From positions 62,001 to 126,000 of the forward strand of contig NZ_JROZ02000002.1 of assembly GCF_000765665.2 (NCBI RefSeq): a stretch of DNA of 64,000 nt, written 5' to 3'. Source of the stretch: Helicobacter sp. MIT 05-5293. Its GTDB lineage: Bacteria > Campylobacterota > Campylobacteria > Campylobacterales > Helicobacteraceae. This document shows positions 36,431-45,600 of this stretch, in pieces. Each line of letters starts with the position of its first letter. Position 1 is the stretch's first letter. The translations under genes were made by a program, and so were the position numbers. The notes beneath the pieces are model-generated. The model had not been told where the DNA came from. It did not search any database and was given only the letters and a program-made list of their open reading frames with translations.

Positions 36431-37630
36431 ATGAATGTTTTAGTTATCAATTGTGGAAGTTCTTCATTAAAATTTCAGCTTATTAATACAGAAACTGAAA
36501 AGGTCATTGCTTCTGGGATTTGCGATAGAATCGGTATTGATGGTAGCGTGCTTTATTATAAAACGCCTGATGGTAAAAAGATTGAGAAAAAAGAAGAAAT
36601 GCCTCATCATACCAAAGCCGTTGAAATGGTGCTTGAAGCTTTGCTCAACAAAGAAAATGGTGCAGTAAGTTCGCTTGATGAGATTAAAGCAATCGGGCAT
36701 CGTGTGGTGCATGGCGGAGAGTTTTTTAAAGAATCTGTTTTGATTAATGATGTTGTGATTCAGCATATCAAAGAATGTTCGGATTTAGCTCCTTTACACA
36801 ATCCTGCACATTTAATGGGGATTGAGGCTTGTCAAGCAAAAATGCCTAAGACTCCTATGGTAGCGGTATTTGATACTGCATTTCATCAAACAATGCCTCC
36901 TAGAGCTTATATTTATGGTGTCCCTTATGAATGGTATGAAAAACACAAAGTGCGCCGATATGGTTTTCACGGCACGAGTCATAAATATGTCTCACAAAAG
37001 ACTGCTGAATTTTTGGGCTTAGATTATTATAATTCTAAAATTATCGTATGCCATTTAGGGAATGGTTCTTCAATTTCAGCGATCAAAAATGGAAAATGTG
37101 TCGATACAAGTATGGGCTTGACACCGCTTGAAGGTCTCATTATGGGGACAAGAAGCGGAGACTTAGATCCTGCGATTCTCGAATACATTTCTAAACGCGA
37201 AGATTTGGACATTCAAAGTATCTTGAATATCTTGAATAAAAAATCCGGTGTGTTGGGAATCTCTGGATTGTCAAGTGATTTTAGAGATTTGCTTGATGCG
37301 GATTTAGGTGGGAATGAACGCGCCAAACTTGCTCGTTCAGCTTTTGCCTATCGTGTGCTTAAATATGTCGGTGCGTATTGTGCGGTGATGAATGGCGTTG
37401 ATGCAGTAAGTTTTTGTGCAGGTGTGGGAGAAAATGCGAAATTCATACGCGGTATGATTGTAGAGCATTTAGAGTTTTTAGGTGTAAAACTTGATGTGGA
37501 GGCAAATAATGTGTGTGGTGAAGAAGCCATTATTTCCACGCCTGATTCTAAAGTGCGCGTGTGCGTGATTCCTACAAATGAAGAGCTTGTGATTGCTCGA
37601 GACACAAAGACAATCGTCTCACAACTTTAG
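36431..37630 (+). CDS. ackA: Acetate kinase
   Basis: A 399-residue ASKHA-fold kinase with MNVLVINCGSSSLKFQLI at the N-terminus, GHRVVHGGEFF, VAVFDTAFHQTMP, and GFHGTSHKYVS (all family signatures). It converts acetyl phosphate and ADP to acetate and ATP. It follows pta directly and overlaps none of its neighbours; an isochorismatase-like gene begins 19 nt after its stop. Confidence 0.97.
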   Translation: MNVLVINCGSSSLKFQLINTETEKVIASGICDRIGIDGSVLYYKTPDGKKIEKKEEMPHHTKAVEMVLEALLNKENGAVSSLDEIKAIGHRVVHGGEFFKESVLINDVVIQHIKECSDLAPLHNPAHLMGIEACQAKMPKTPMVAVFDTAFHQTMPPRAYIYGVPYEWYEKHKVRRYGFHGTSHKYVSQKTAEFLGLDYYNSKIIVCHLGNGSSISAIKNGKCVDTSMGLTPLEGLIMGTRSGDLDPAILEYISKREDLDIQSILNILNKKSGVLGISGLSSDFRDLLDADLGGNERAKLARSAFAYRVLKYVGAYCAVMNGVDAVSFCAGVGENAKFIRGMIVEHLEFLGVKLDVEANNVCGEEAIISTPDSKVRVCVIPTNEELVIARDTKTIVSQL

Positions 37631-37649
37631 AATTATCAAAGGGGATTTT

Positions 37650-38237
37650 ATGCCTAATCTTTCAAATATTGCTTCTATTCCGCTTTTGTCGCCAAAAGAT
37701 TGCGTGTTGGTCTGCATTGATGTGCAAGAAAAGCTTTTGCCCGCAATGCAGCATCACGAGAAAGTGATTAAGTATAGTAATATGTTATTGCATACTGCTT
37801 CTTTGCTTGATATACCGCTTCTTGTTACCGAGCAATATCCCAAAGGATTAGGACATACGCATTCTGCGATTAATCTCCCTCAAGATGCTTGTGTGATTGA
37901 AAAGACGACTTTTAGTGTTTTTGGCGAAGAGAGATTTAATCAAGCATTGGCAAAACTTTCCGAACTTTCCGAATCTGCCCCTAAAACATTAATCTTTTTT
38001 GGTATTGAGGCACATATTTGTGTGTTGCAAAGTTTGCTTGATGCAAGAAGATTAGGGATAGATTCTATTTTGGTCGCTGATGCTTCTAGCTCGCGTTTTA
38101 AGCCACATTATAAACTTGCCTTGAGGGAATTAGCGATTTGTGGTGTGCGGATTCTAAGCACAGAATCTTTACTCTTTATGCTCCTTAAAGATGCAAAATC
38201 CCCTCATTTTAAGGCAATCAGTGCGTTGGTGAAATAA
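37650..38237 (+). CDS. Isochorismatase-family (cysteine) hydrolase
   Basis: A 195-residue hydrolase starting at ATG 37650 (RBS AAAGGGG). The catalytic triad of the family is visible: Asp in VCIDVQEKL, Lys in YPKGLGHT, and Cys in GIEAHICVLQ. Members hydrolyse isochorismate, nicotinamide and similar amides; no siderophore genes adjoin, so an amidase role is as likely. It probably belongs to the pta-ackA transcript, and its stop touches the stop of the convergent lipoprotein gene. Confidence 0.82.
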   Translation: MPNLSNIASIPLLSPKDCVLVCIDVQEKLLPAMQHHEKVIKYSNMLLHTASLLDIPLLVTEQYPKGLGHTHSAINLPQDACVIEKTTFSVFGEERFNQALAKLSELSESAPKTLIFFGIEAHICVLQSLLDARRLGIDSILVADASSSRFKPHYKLALRELAICGVRILSTESLLFMLLKDAKSPHFKAISALVK

Positions 38238-39056
38238 TCAATGTTGTTCCCATCCAAAGCTCCAATTGCCTTTGTTGGTTTTAATCACTGCTTCTCTGAC
38301 ATTGCAACGACCTGAATTTGTTGAATAGACAAGAGTTCTTGTCTTATCACCAAATTGATATTTTTTGGTAGGTTTGCGTTTTTTTATCTCATCCATAAAA
38401 AACATTTCCGCCTCTTGAAATTCTTTTAATGCTTCTTTGATGGTTTTCATAAAATCTTCAGGTGCGTATTCTTTTAGGTCTGGATTCTTGGCTAAATACT
38501 CCTGTGCGTCAAAAGTGGATTGATTAAGATATTCTTTTTGGATAGATTCTGCATAGGCTAAATAGGCACTTGGATAATCATTATCATGCTCTTCTAGAAA
38601 CTTATCCCATTTAACTCCACGGCACGCTTGAGAACCTTCTTTTTTATTAACCCACTTATAAAAATCTCCACTACCATAAAAAAGGCTACACCCAACCCGA
38701 GTTGAGTATATATCGTCCCTTACTTTTTCTAGATAAAACTCACCTGCCTTGCTATAAAAAATTGTTGGTATCTCGACTTCATATATTCCATAGTTGTTGC
38801 TAAATTTCCCAGTGTATTCTATGGTATCATAAAATGCATCTACCACCCAACAATTCCCACGATTCACTACAATATCTTGAATTTGAAGATCATTGTCTAA
38901 AATATCAATTATAATTTTATTATCTTGGAGTGCGACATTCACTAGCGGTTCTGATGAACTCAACGAAAAATTTGAATCCGAATCTCCATCGCCACAACCT
39001 GTCAGCAATACTGCCAACCCCATAAAACCCGTAAATAAACCTTGAAAAATTCTCAT
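38238..39056 (-). CDS. Lipoprotein of unknown function
   Basis: A 272-residue protein with a lipoprotein signal ending in Cys21 (LLTGC), then a Gly/Asp/Ser-rich linker. The central part is predicted beta-rich; the C-terminal part has a charged helix (KTIKEALKEFQEAEMFFMDE). It contains several Cys. It follows the membrane-protein gene by 52 nt on the same strand, so its expression may also depend on the G12 promoter at 39716-39734. RBS GGAGAGGC. No family recognised. Confidence 0.65.
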   Translation of the reverse strand: MRIFQGLFTGFMGLAVLLTGCGDGDSDSNFSLSSSEPLVNVALQDNKIIIDILDNDLQIQDIVVNRGNCWVVDAFYDTIEYTGKFSNNYGIYEVEIPTIFYSKAGEFYLEKVRDDIYSTRVGCSLFYGSGDFYKWVNKKEGSQACRGVKWDKFLEEHDNDYPSAYLAYAESIQKEYLNQSTFDAQEYLAKNPDLKEYAPEDFMKTIKEALKEFQEAEMFFMDEIKKRKPTKKYQFGDKTRTLVYSTNSGRCNVREAVIKTNKGNWSFGWEQH

Positions 39057-39108
39057 TGCCTCTCCTTTGTTTTTATTTTTATTTTTTGCCTTTTTTTAAA
39101 CCCCAAGT

Positions 39109-39681
39109 TTAATTGCTTTGCATTTTGCCTCCTTTACAAAAAAATAAAAGAAGTATATTTATAATTAAGGTGATAATTCCTAACCCTATTAAGCAACAAA
39201 TATTAATTTCGCAAAAGTAAAGTAATAAATTGATTATAAATACATAAACAAAAATTGATGCGCTGAACCACCCTAAGGCGATGTTGATTTTGCTAGGTGA
39301 AAAACGATAGGGTTTTAAGCTAAAAAAGCAAAAATCTTTATTGTAATCGTCTAAATTACAATAAGCTTTTTCATTTCCTAGATAATCCTTTAAATGTTCC
39401 TCATGAGCTTCTTGGATAAATTTAGAAGCTTTTGCCAAAGCCACCCAAAATAAAGACAGAATCGCCCCCACATTGCACACAAATAATTCAGCGCATAAAA
39501 GGGGTATATACTCGTCTTTGGACTTGGTAATATCATCAATAATCTTAAGTTGTAAAATTCCCATTGCAGTAAAAGCCATCACAATTAAAGGCACGAGTAA
39601 AATGGAACGTTGCCAGAGATTCTTAATCTCAAAATTATGAGCTTCCCAAATGTATTTCGTCAAATCTTCTTTAGCGTCCAA
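39109..39681 (-). CDS. Four-helix membrane protein with phase-variable promoter
   Basis: A 190-residue protein with about four hydrophobic helices (SILLVPLIVMAFTAMGILQL, LFVCNVGAILSLFWVALA, GWFSASIFVYVFIINLLLYF, CCLIGLGIITLIINILLLFF) and a short cytoplasmic loop with many acidic and aromatic residues. The start is TTG 39681; the RBS is weak. The upstream G12-ATAGAAT block suggests transcriptional phase variation. It is followed by a lipoprotein gene, and the pair may form an envelope module. Function unknown. Confidence 0.6.
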   Translation of the reverse strand: MDAKEDLTKYIWEAHNFEIKNLWQRSILLVPLIVMAFTAMGILQLKIIDDITKSKDEYIPLLCAELFVCNVGAILSLFWVALAKASKFIQEAHEEHLKDYLGNEKAYCNLDDYNKDFCFFSLKPYRFSPSKINIALGWFSASIFVYVFIINLLLYFCEINICCLIGLGIITLIINILLLFFCKGGKMQSN

Positions 39682-39715
39682 ATTTTTGCCCTAATGTTGA
39701 TATAAGTGAGCGGAG

Positions 39716-39721
39716 ATTCTA
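39716..39721 (-). promoter_or_regulatory. -10 box abutting G12, membrane-protein gene
   Basis: TAGAAT on the minus strand, 35 nt upstream of the TTG start and one base after G12, the same arrangement as at 24080-24098. Confidence 0.6.
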
Positions 39722-39722
39722 T

Positions 39723-39734
39723 CCCCCCCCCCCC
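39723..39734 (-). repeat. G12 promoter contingency tract, membrane-protein gene
   Basis: Twelve C on the plus strand (G12 for the gene). It fills the promoter spacer and lies outside any coding frame. Confidence 0.9.
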
Positions 39735-39851
39735 TTAATTCCTACTTAAATATTAAAAGAGGAGAATTTGCAAGAATGAGCATTGTTTTAGTGCCAAATG
39801 TGCCTATGGTATATTTTGATGGTGTTTTAGAGAACTTTAGGCATTTTTGAT

Positions 39852-39857
39852 TATAAT
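39852..39857 (+). promoter_or_regulatory. -10 box of argG
   Basis: TATAAT in GATTATAATATC, 32 nt upstream of the argG ATG. Confidence 0.55.
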
Positions 39858-39888
39858 ATCTTTCAAGAATTTATTACAAGGATAGCAA

Positions 39889-41103
39889 ATGGCACAAAAG
39901 GCAGTCAAAAAGGTTGTTTTGGCATACAGCGGCGGGCTTGATACAAGCGTGATCTTGAAATGGCTTGGGGATAATTATCACTGCGAGGTGGTTACTTTTA
40001 CCGCTGATATTGGACAAGGAGAAGAGGTTGAGCCTGCTCGAGCAAAGGCTTTGAAGCTCGGGATTAAACCGGAGAATATTTTTATCGAAGATTTGCGAGA
40101 AGAATTTATCCGTGATTTTGTATTCCCTATGTTTCGGGCAAATACAATTTATGAGGGCGAATACTTGCTTGGCACTTCTATCGCACGCCCATTGATTGCT
40201 AAAAGATTAGTAGAGATTGCCCAAAAAGTCGGTGCAGATGCGATTTCACACGGAGCGACAGGCAAGGGGAATGATCAAGTGCGCTTTGAGCTTGGAGCAT
40301 ACGCGCTTAATCCGGATATTCGCGTGATAGCCCCTTGGAGAGAGTGGGATTTGAATAGTCGTGAAAAGCTCCTTGCCTATGCAGAATCTGCAGGGATTCC
40401 TATTGAAAAGAAGGCGAACAAATCACCTTATTCTATGGACGCGAATTTATTGCATATTAGCTATGAGGGGCAAATCTTAGAAGATCCTAATGCCGAGCCA
40501 GAAGAAGATATGTGGCGGTGGAGTGTTTCACCAATGCAAGCTCCAGATAAACCAGAATCTGTGAGTATTACCTTTAAAAATGGCGATGGTGTGGCGATTA
40601 ATGGTGAGAATCTCTCACCTGCAGCTTTTTGGGGCAAACTCAATGAATTAGGCAGCAAGCATGGTATTGGTCGGCTTGATTTGGTAGAAAATCGTTATGT
40701 GGGAATGAAGTCGCGAGGTTGCTATGAGACACCCGGTGGGACGATTTATCTCAAAGCTCATCGTGCGATAGAATCTTTGTGTCTTGATAGGGAGGAGGCG
40801 CATCTCAAAGATGAGATTATGCCTCGTTATGCGAGTTTGATTTATAATGGTTATTGGTTTAGCCCCGAAAGAGAGGCTTTGCAAGCATTGATTGACAAAA
40901 CACAAGAATGTGTAGAGGGCGTTGTGAAGCTTAAGCTTTATAAGGGCAATGTCATTGTTGTAGGACGAGAATCTAAAAAATCACTTTTTAGTAGCGCATA
41001 CAGCACTTTTGAAGAAGATTCAGTTTATCATCAAGGTGATGCAGAGGGCTTTATTAAACTCAATGCGTTGCGCTTTATTATCGCAGGTAAATCTCGTAAA
41101 TAG
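39889..41103 (+). CDS. argG: Argininosuccinate synthase
   Basis: A 404-residue enzyme, normal for type I ArgG. The N-terminal PP-loop reads [18 protein letters not shown]; further motifs are [24 protein letters not shown] and [16 protein letters not shown]. It joins citrulline and aspartate in arginine synthesis. RBS AAGGATAG. The next gene starts 7 nt after its stop. Confidence 0.97.
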   Translation: MAQKAVKKVVLAYSGGLDTSVILKWLGDNYHCEVVTFTADIGQGEEVEPARAKALKLGIKPENIFIEDLREEFIRDFVFPMFRANTIYEGEYLLGTSIARPLIAKRLVEIAQKVGADAISHGATGKGNDQVRFELGAYALNPDIRVIAPWREWDLNSREKLLAYAESAGIPIEKKANKSPYSMDANLLHISYEGQILEDPNAEPEEDMWRWSVSPMQAPDKPESVSITFKNGDGVAINGENLSPAAFWGKLNELGSKHGIGRLDLVENRYVGMKSRGCYETPGGTIYLKAHRAIESLCLDREEAHLKDEIMPRYASLIYNGYWFSPEREALQALIDKTQECVEGVVKLKLYKGNVIVVGRESKKSLFSSAYSTFEEDSVYHQGDAEGFIKLNALRFIIAGKSRK

Positions 41104-41110
41104 GCTTTTG

Positions 41111-42625
41111 ATGCTACAAAAGGCTCTTTACATTTGTTTTGCTTTTTTAGTGCAAGTAAGTATAGCTCAAGATCAAACACCTTTTCATCTTAATTCTCAT
41201 GATATATCTCAAGTCGCTTCCTTAGCGGAGGCTGACTTGATGGTTTCTCCATTTGTCTTAGGCACTAAAGGGCAGAAAAAAGTTTTAGCTATTTCGGATT
41301 TTAATGATGTCAGTGATTTTGGTATAGATATACATCTTTTGGCGCGTGAATTGGTTGCTGGTATGCTTGATTCTCAATCATTTACTCTCACTGCAGCGAT
41401 TGCCGGGAATGCTTTTAACGCTGATCCTAGTTTAGATAAAATCCGCTCTTTACGCAATAACGAAGAGTTTAGTGATATTATCCCTAAGGGTAAATTAATC
41501 ACACCAAGATATTCTTTGAGTGCGCGTATTAGCAATGATATTGTTATGCAAAATAATTTGAATATTGTTACTTATCACTTTATTTTCAGTATTGTGAATC
41601 TCGAAACGGGATTGGTTGAGTGGGATTATATTGAACATATTAAAAAAAGCTCAAAAGAGAAACTCCCTTCCTTGGATAGAGAATCTCCTTACGGCAGGAA
41701 TTGTAAAGCGAATGCTTTAAATCCCAAAGAGGTCAAACAAGCTTGTGAAATTGCTATCAGTGAGATTTGGTTGGGAGCTTTTGAGGAGATCCCGCAAGGC
41801 AAAAGAGAGCTGCTACATACTTATGCCAAGAGGGCTTGCGAGCTAGATTCTGCTTTTGGTTGTCGGGCACTTGGCACAAGCTATAAGTTTGCACACACAG
41901 ACTTTGCTCATGCTAAGAAATATTATCAAAAATCATGTGAGCTTAAAGATGGCGGAGGCTGCTATAATCTTTCAATCCTCTATGAACATGCACAAGGTGT
42001 GAATCAAAATATTCCTTCAGCGAAGCAATATGCAAATCTAGCGTGTGAATATGGTTATAAATCAGGGTGTGAGAATCTTAAGCTTTTGGAACAATATAGC
42101 GATGAAGATCATTTTGATGAAAGAACTTTAATGCTAAAGAGTGATTGTGATATGGGTTTAGGTATCGCATGTGGGGATTTGTCATTTTATTATTATCATG
42201 GAATGGGCGGGGTGAATAAAAATCACACCCAAGCAAGACTACTTTTGGAAAAAGGCTGTCAATTAAAAGATGTTAATAGTTGTTATCAGCTAGGCTTATG
42301 GGAAATGCAGGGCTTGGGAGGGACGCTCAAAGATGCGAAGAAAGCTTTAGAACATATAAAACTAGCGTGTGAAAGTGATGCTAAGACAAACTGCAAAGCC
42401 TTGCAAAAAATGGATTCACAAAAGCAAGATTTATACAAGTGTGAATCTAATACACCAATTTTTGCCTCTTCTGCTTGTCATACTACAGGTGGTATATATG
42501 AGCATGGTTTTGATACATTAAAAAGTGATATGAATCAGGCTTTGAAGTATTACAAAAAAGCTTGTGATGCAGGGTTAAATACGGCGTGTAGCTCTTATAA
42601 TAATGTGCAGCAAAAGATAAAGTAA
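41111..42625 (+). CDS. Secreted LpoB-like/Sel1-repeat protein (HcpA-like)
   Basis: A 504-residue protein with a signal peptide (MLQKALYICFAFLVQVSIAQ). The first half resembles the LpoB/FlgP-like fold (KKVLAISDFNDVSDFGIDIH, LSARISNDI, YHFIFSIVNLETGLVEW), found in activators of penicillin-binding proteins and in flagellar outer-ring proteins. The second half carries Sel1-like repeats with paired Cys (e.g. YQKSCELKDGGGCYNLSILY), as in Helicobacter cysteine-rich Hcp proteins. This domain fusion is unusual. ATG 41111 is chosen as it follows the argG stop and gives a signal peptide; the RBS is poor, so coupling to argG is likely. Confidence 0.75.
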   Translation: MLQKALYICFAFLVQVSIAQDQTPFHLNSHDISQVASLAEADLMVSPFVLGTKGQKKVLAISDFNDVSDFGIDIHLLARELVAGMLDSQSFTLTAAIAGNAFNADPSLDKIRSLRNNEEFSDIIPKGKLITPRYSLSARISNDIVMQNNLNIVTYHFIFSIVNLETGLVEWDYIEHIKKSSKEKLPSLDRESPYGRNCKANALNPKEVKQACEIAISEIWLGAFEEIPQGKRELLHTYAKRACELDSAFGCRALGTSYKFAHTDFAHAKKYYQKSCELKDGGGCYNLSILYEHAQGVNQNIPSAKQYANLACEYGYKSGCENLKLLEQYSDEDHFDERTLMLKSDCDMGLGIACGDLSFYYYHGMGGVNKNHTQARLLLEKGCQLKDVNSCYQLGLWEMQGLGGTLKDAKKALEHIKLACESDAKTNCKALQKMDSQKQDLYKCESNTPIFASSACHTTGGIYEHGFDTLKSDMNQALKYYKKACDAGLNTACSSYNNVQQKIK

Positions 42626-42722
42626 GTTATGAATGATAATGTTGGCTAAGGATTTTAAAATCTGTAATACACGATGTTTGAAGCATGTTTCATAATCAAA
42701 AATAAAAAGCTTTTGTTATGGT

Positions 42723-43121
42723 TTATGGCGCATCAGGTGTCTTGATAGAATCTAATAAAATATATCGCCTTGTGATACGCAGTTTGTTAGTGCTAGCAGG
42801 GTGAGTAACCTCTCCACTTATGTCAAGCAAGATGTTTTGAGAATCTAAAGCAGTCAGTGCAGTATAAAAATGGTAGTTGGATTCAAAGATAAACTCTTGA
42901 TGGGCGCAAGTAGCTATATCTCGCTCTTTAATACAGAGAATTAGCATAGATTTGAGGCTTTGAGCGTAAAGATTAAGCTGAATCTTGGCGTGGATATTGG
43001 ATTGAGAGTGAGAAAGATTGAAAGAATGTCGAAGAAAAAAGGTGCAAACAATACCCACAGAAACAATCAAAAACACTGCATAAATCATATAAAATCCCTT
43101 GCGGGTAGCTCTCCCTTTCAT
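42723..43121 (-). CDS. Pseudopilin-like protein (minor)
   Basis: A 132-residue protein with a prepilin-like N-terminus: positive residues (MKGRATRKG) then FYMIYAVFLIVSVGIVC, a hydrophobic helix after a glycine cleavage site. The usual Glu at mature position 5 is missing, as in some minor pseudopilins. The start is ATG 43121, overlapping the upstream stop (ATGA). It is the last gene of a tight set of three pilin-like genes at the end of the cbb3 operon. Confidence 0.6.
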   Translation of the reverse strand: MKGRATRKGFYMIYAVFLIVSVGIVCTFFLRHSFNLSHSQSNIHAKIQLNLYAQSLKSMLILCIKERDIATCAHQEFIFESNYHFYTALTALDSQNILLDISGEVTHPASTNKLRITRRYILLDSIKTPDAP

Positions 43122-43924
43122 AACCAATCCACGATTGATTCTAACCAGATTCCACCGCTTTCACAGAGTGAAGTCTGATGAAATGGGTAGCAAAGGGTGA
43201 ATTCTAAAAAAGATTGCGTATTTTCTCCTAATGTAAAAATATGAGGCGTGATACTAAAGGAAGATACATTAAGAGCGATAGGAGTATCATCAAGCCATAA
43301 AATGCGGTCTTTGAACTCGATTTTATGAGGTTGAGAATCCAAAGGCAATGCAATGCGAGGGGTGTGTTCAGGCGTATGATCAAGAGTAAGTGTGTTGGTA
43401 TTGATATGTGTAATCGTGTAAATATCTTTAGGATTTGGAGCAAAAAATCGCTCTTCAAGGCTAAGCGCAGAGGGTGTGTTTGATATAAGATAGAGTTTTT
43501 GATTCTGATGCCAACCATAAAGTGTCTTGAAAGAAAGTGTAGAATCGCTGTGAGAATCAATAGAAAGCGACACTGCAGGCATAAGGATACCATTTTGAAT
43601 CTGTGCTTGTGTGAATGTTTTGTCTCCTCCGCCGAAGATTTTTTGGCGATCAAAACTTATAAAATAAAGCTGTCCTTGTGAAAACACAGAATCTAGGGGC
43701 TTGTTATCAACACTTATAGATTCTGCAAGGGCTGTCTGCATAATATTTTCAAGTTTTAGCAGTGCAATTCTATAATGCTGGTCGTTTATTTTTTGCTGTA
43801 AGGCAAGATTTTTGCTCAAATCAAGCAAAATATATCCACATACGACACTAATGATGCCAAGCAACACAATACACACCAAAACTTCAAAGAGCGAGAATGC
43901 GCGGTGATGTCGGCAATGTCTCAT
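43118..43924 (-). CDS. Pseudopilin-like protein with type IV prepilin signal
   Basis: A 268-residue protein with the prepilin motif AFSLFEVLVCIVLLGIISVV (cleavage before Phe, Glu at +5), after a basic leader (MRHCRHHR). It is large for a pseudopilin, similar in length to GspJ/PilW-type minor pilins. It overlaps both neighbours by 4 nt (ATGA). It could be part of a type II secretion- or DNA-uptake-like pseudopilus; no assembly ATPase or prepilin peptidase is in the window. Confidence 0.7.
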   Translation of the reverse strand: MRHCRHHRAFSLFEVLVCIVLLGIISVVCGYILLDLSKNLALQQKINDQHYRIALLKLENIMQTALAESISVDNKPLDSVFSQGQLYFISFDRQKIFGGGDKTFTQAQIQNGILMPAVSLSIDSHSDSTLSFKTLYGWHQNQKLYLISNTPSALSLEERFFAPNPKDIYTITHINTNTLTLDHTPEHTPRIALPLDSQPHKIEFKDRILWLDDTPIALNVSSFSITPHIFTLGENTQSFLEFTLCYPFHQTSLCESGGIWLESIVDWL

Positions 43925-44226
43925 TGTATGTGGATAGGGATATAAAACACAAAGGTTTCACCAAATCTATGCGTATAAGATAGGGCTTGTGTTTCATAGG
44001 TAAGATGAGCAGGCGAAAGAGAAGTGATCATTTGAGTGGAAGAGACGGGAGAAAGAAGTGTGTTTTTGTAAGTTTGGTAGGAAGAAGGACGCGTTTGCAA
44101 GTCAGCATTTAAAGTATGGACAAAGCCAAGCGTTAAGATGATTGCACTTGCACAAACGCATATTGCCATTACGGCTTCAAGCATCATAAATGCGGGGTGT
44201 TTGGAAGAGTGCTTGATCAGATTCAT
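43921..44226 (-). CDS. Small pseudopilin-like protein
   Basis: A 101-residue protein with a prepilin-like leader (KHSSKHPA) followed by FMMLEAVMAICVCASAIIL (Glu at +5). The length fits GspI/PilV-type minor pseudopilins. The ATG (44226) overlaps the FixH-like stop (TGATG), and its own stop overlaps the next start. Translation of the pseudopilin genes is therefore coupled to the oxidase accessory genes. Confidence 0.65.
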   Translation of the reverse strand: MNLIKHSSKHPAFMMLEAVMAICVCASAIILTLGFVHTLNADLQTRPSSYQTYKNTLLSPVSSTQMITSLSPAHLTYETQALSYTHRFGETFVFYIPIHIQ

Positions 44227-44834
44227 CAAGAAATATCCACCATATCCACAAAGAGCTCTGTTTCTAAGTAAGCTTTATGGTCTGTGTCGTAAGTGATTTC
44301 AAAAATGAGTTTCCAACGTCCTTTCGGAATTTTAAATGCAGAAGAGAGATAGCGTGTGTTTTCTACACCATCGGCGATTAGCTCACCTAAATCTTGCAAA
44401 GCATTAGCTTGATGATAAGAATCAAGATAGGCTTTAATGTGAATCTCACTCGGGGATTCTGCTTTTTGCGGGATAAGATTCAAAGCAAGTCTGATATTTT
44501 GCTTGTCGATAAAGGCTTGAGTTGGAAACTTTGGATTAAACTTATCACGATGAGGCTTGCTTTGATAAGGCGAAAGGAGATTTGTATCCCTAACTAAGGT
44601 TGCATCGCTTGAATCTAAAATATCCAAATACCTATTGAAAGAAGCATCAAAAATATCTTGGTCTATGAGTAATTGATTGATGTTTTCATCAACAATGCGT
44701 TTTTTTGTGAAGTAAGCATTATCATCTTGAATGGGGTTTTTAAGTGCAATAGTGATAGATATACTCACCATTATGACACCAAAAATAATTACGCCAATAA
44801 TCGCGAGAGGCCAATAATTTTTTTGTGTTTGCAT
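44226..44834 (-). CDS. FixH-like cbb3 oxidase accessory membrane protein
   Basis: 202 residues from ATG 44834 (RBS AAGGAG). One N-terminal membrane helix (YWPLAIIGVIIFGVIMVSIS) is followed by a periplasmic domain with the FixH pattern (helix, then beta-rich C-terminus ending YDTDHKAYLETELFVDM). FixH/CcoG-group proteins help cbb3 assembly or copper handling. It lies downstream of ccoNOQP with only small genes between. The FixH assignment rests on topology and context more than on motifs. Confidence 0.6.
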   Translation of the reverse strand: MQTQKNYWPLAIIGVIIFGVIMVSISITIALKNPIQDDNAYFTKKRIVDENINQLLIDQDIFDASFNRYLDILDSSDATLVRDTNLLSPYQSKPHRDKFNPKFPTQAFIDKQNIRLALNLIPQKAESPSEIHIKAYLDSYHQANALQDLGELIADGVENTRYLSSAFKIPKGRWKLIFEITYDTDHKAYLETELFVDMVDIS

Positions 44835-44844
44835 AAGAATCTCC

Positions 44845-45477
44845 TTATTTTTTTCTTGTAATATAAATAAAGCCGATAATGCCAAACATTACAAATAGCA
44901 TCGCATACATACTAAAGCGGACAAATTCGCGACCCCCTGTCTCGTCTTTGGGAAAATTGTGTTCTAGCTTTTGATTAAAATGTTCAGCGATAAGATCGGC
45001 TGCTTCGACATAGCCATTGAGCAAGATTGCTGAAATGCGTTGCGGTGAAAGAATCTCATCTTTTTGTTTGGGCAGTAAAGGCACCATGTATTCAAAAAAT
45101 ACTTTGTTTTCATTAAAGAAGACATTGGGTTCAGAGCTTAGGATATTGATTTTTTGATCATTTTTAAAGAAAAATATTACGCTGTAAGGCTGGGCAAGAT
45201 TCTGTGTGATAGAAGATTTGTATTGATTACGCGCGAGTTTAGCGTCAGATTGGGCAAATTCGGAAGGGACTTTGTCAATCACAGCAACATAAAGAGAAAA
45301 TCCTGTTTTGGTAAAAAGCTCATTGGAGAGTTGTTCGATAAAGGCAATTGTTTTAGGCACAAGCAAAGCATCACGATTGTCTAAAACATATGATTTTGTT
45401 TCAAGATTCTGACATAAAAGAAAAAGAGGAAGAAAGAAGCTAGCATAAGCTAACTTCTTGAGTAATGCGAAAAACAT
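44845..45477 (-). CDS. Membrane protein with TPM-like domain in the cco operon
   Basis: A 210-residue protein with a signal peptide (KKLAYASFFLPLFLLCQN) and a C-terminal membrane anchor (FSMYAMLFVMFGIIGFIYIT) followed by TRKK. The segment FIEQLSNELFTKTGFSLYVA resembles the TPM (YgcG) fold. It starts 4 nt after the small ORF stop without a clear RBS, implying coupling. Probably an envelope factor for cbb3 assembly; function unknown. Confidence 0.6.
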   Translation of the reverse strand: MFFALLKKLAYASFFLPLFLLCQNLETKSYVLDNRDALLVPKTIAFIEQLSNELFTKTGFSLYVAVIDKVPSEFAQSDAKLARNQYKSSITQNLAQPYSVIFFFKNDQKINILSSEPNVFFNENKVFFEYMVPLLPKQKDEILSPQRISAILLNGYVEAADLIAEHFNQKLEHNFPKDETGGREFVRFSMYAMLFVMFGIIGFIYITRKK

Positions 45478-45481
45478 CGAT

Positions 45482-45589
45482 CTAGATCAAATGTAAGAAA
45501 AAATTTGGGACAAAGGGGATAACAATTGTTGCCACAGCAGTGATAACCAATAATGTTCCTAAAAGTTTTTCAATCAATGTAAGATTCAT
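45482..45589 (-). CDS. 35-residue single-helix membrane microprotein
   Basis: A small ORF with its own RBS (AAGGAGA, 3-4 nt before ATG 45589) ending at TAG 45482-45484. It encodes a peptide with one hydrophobic helix (LLGTLLVITAVATIVIPFVP). It lies between the DUF4006 gene and the TPM-like gene in the cbb3 operon with tight spacing. Its size and position suggest a small subunit or stabiliser of the oxidase, but no family was recognised. Confidence 0.6.
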   Translation of the reverse strand: MNLTLIEKLLGTLLVITAVATIVIPFVPNFFLHLI

Positions 45590-45600
45590 TTTGTTCTCCT

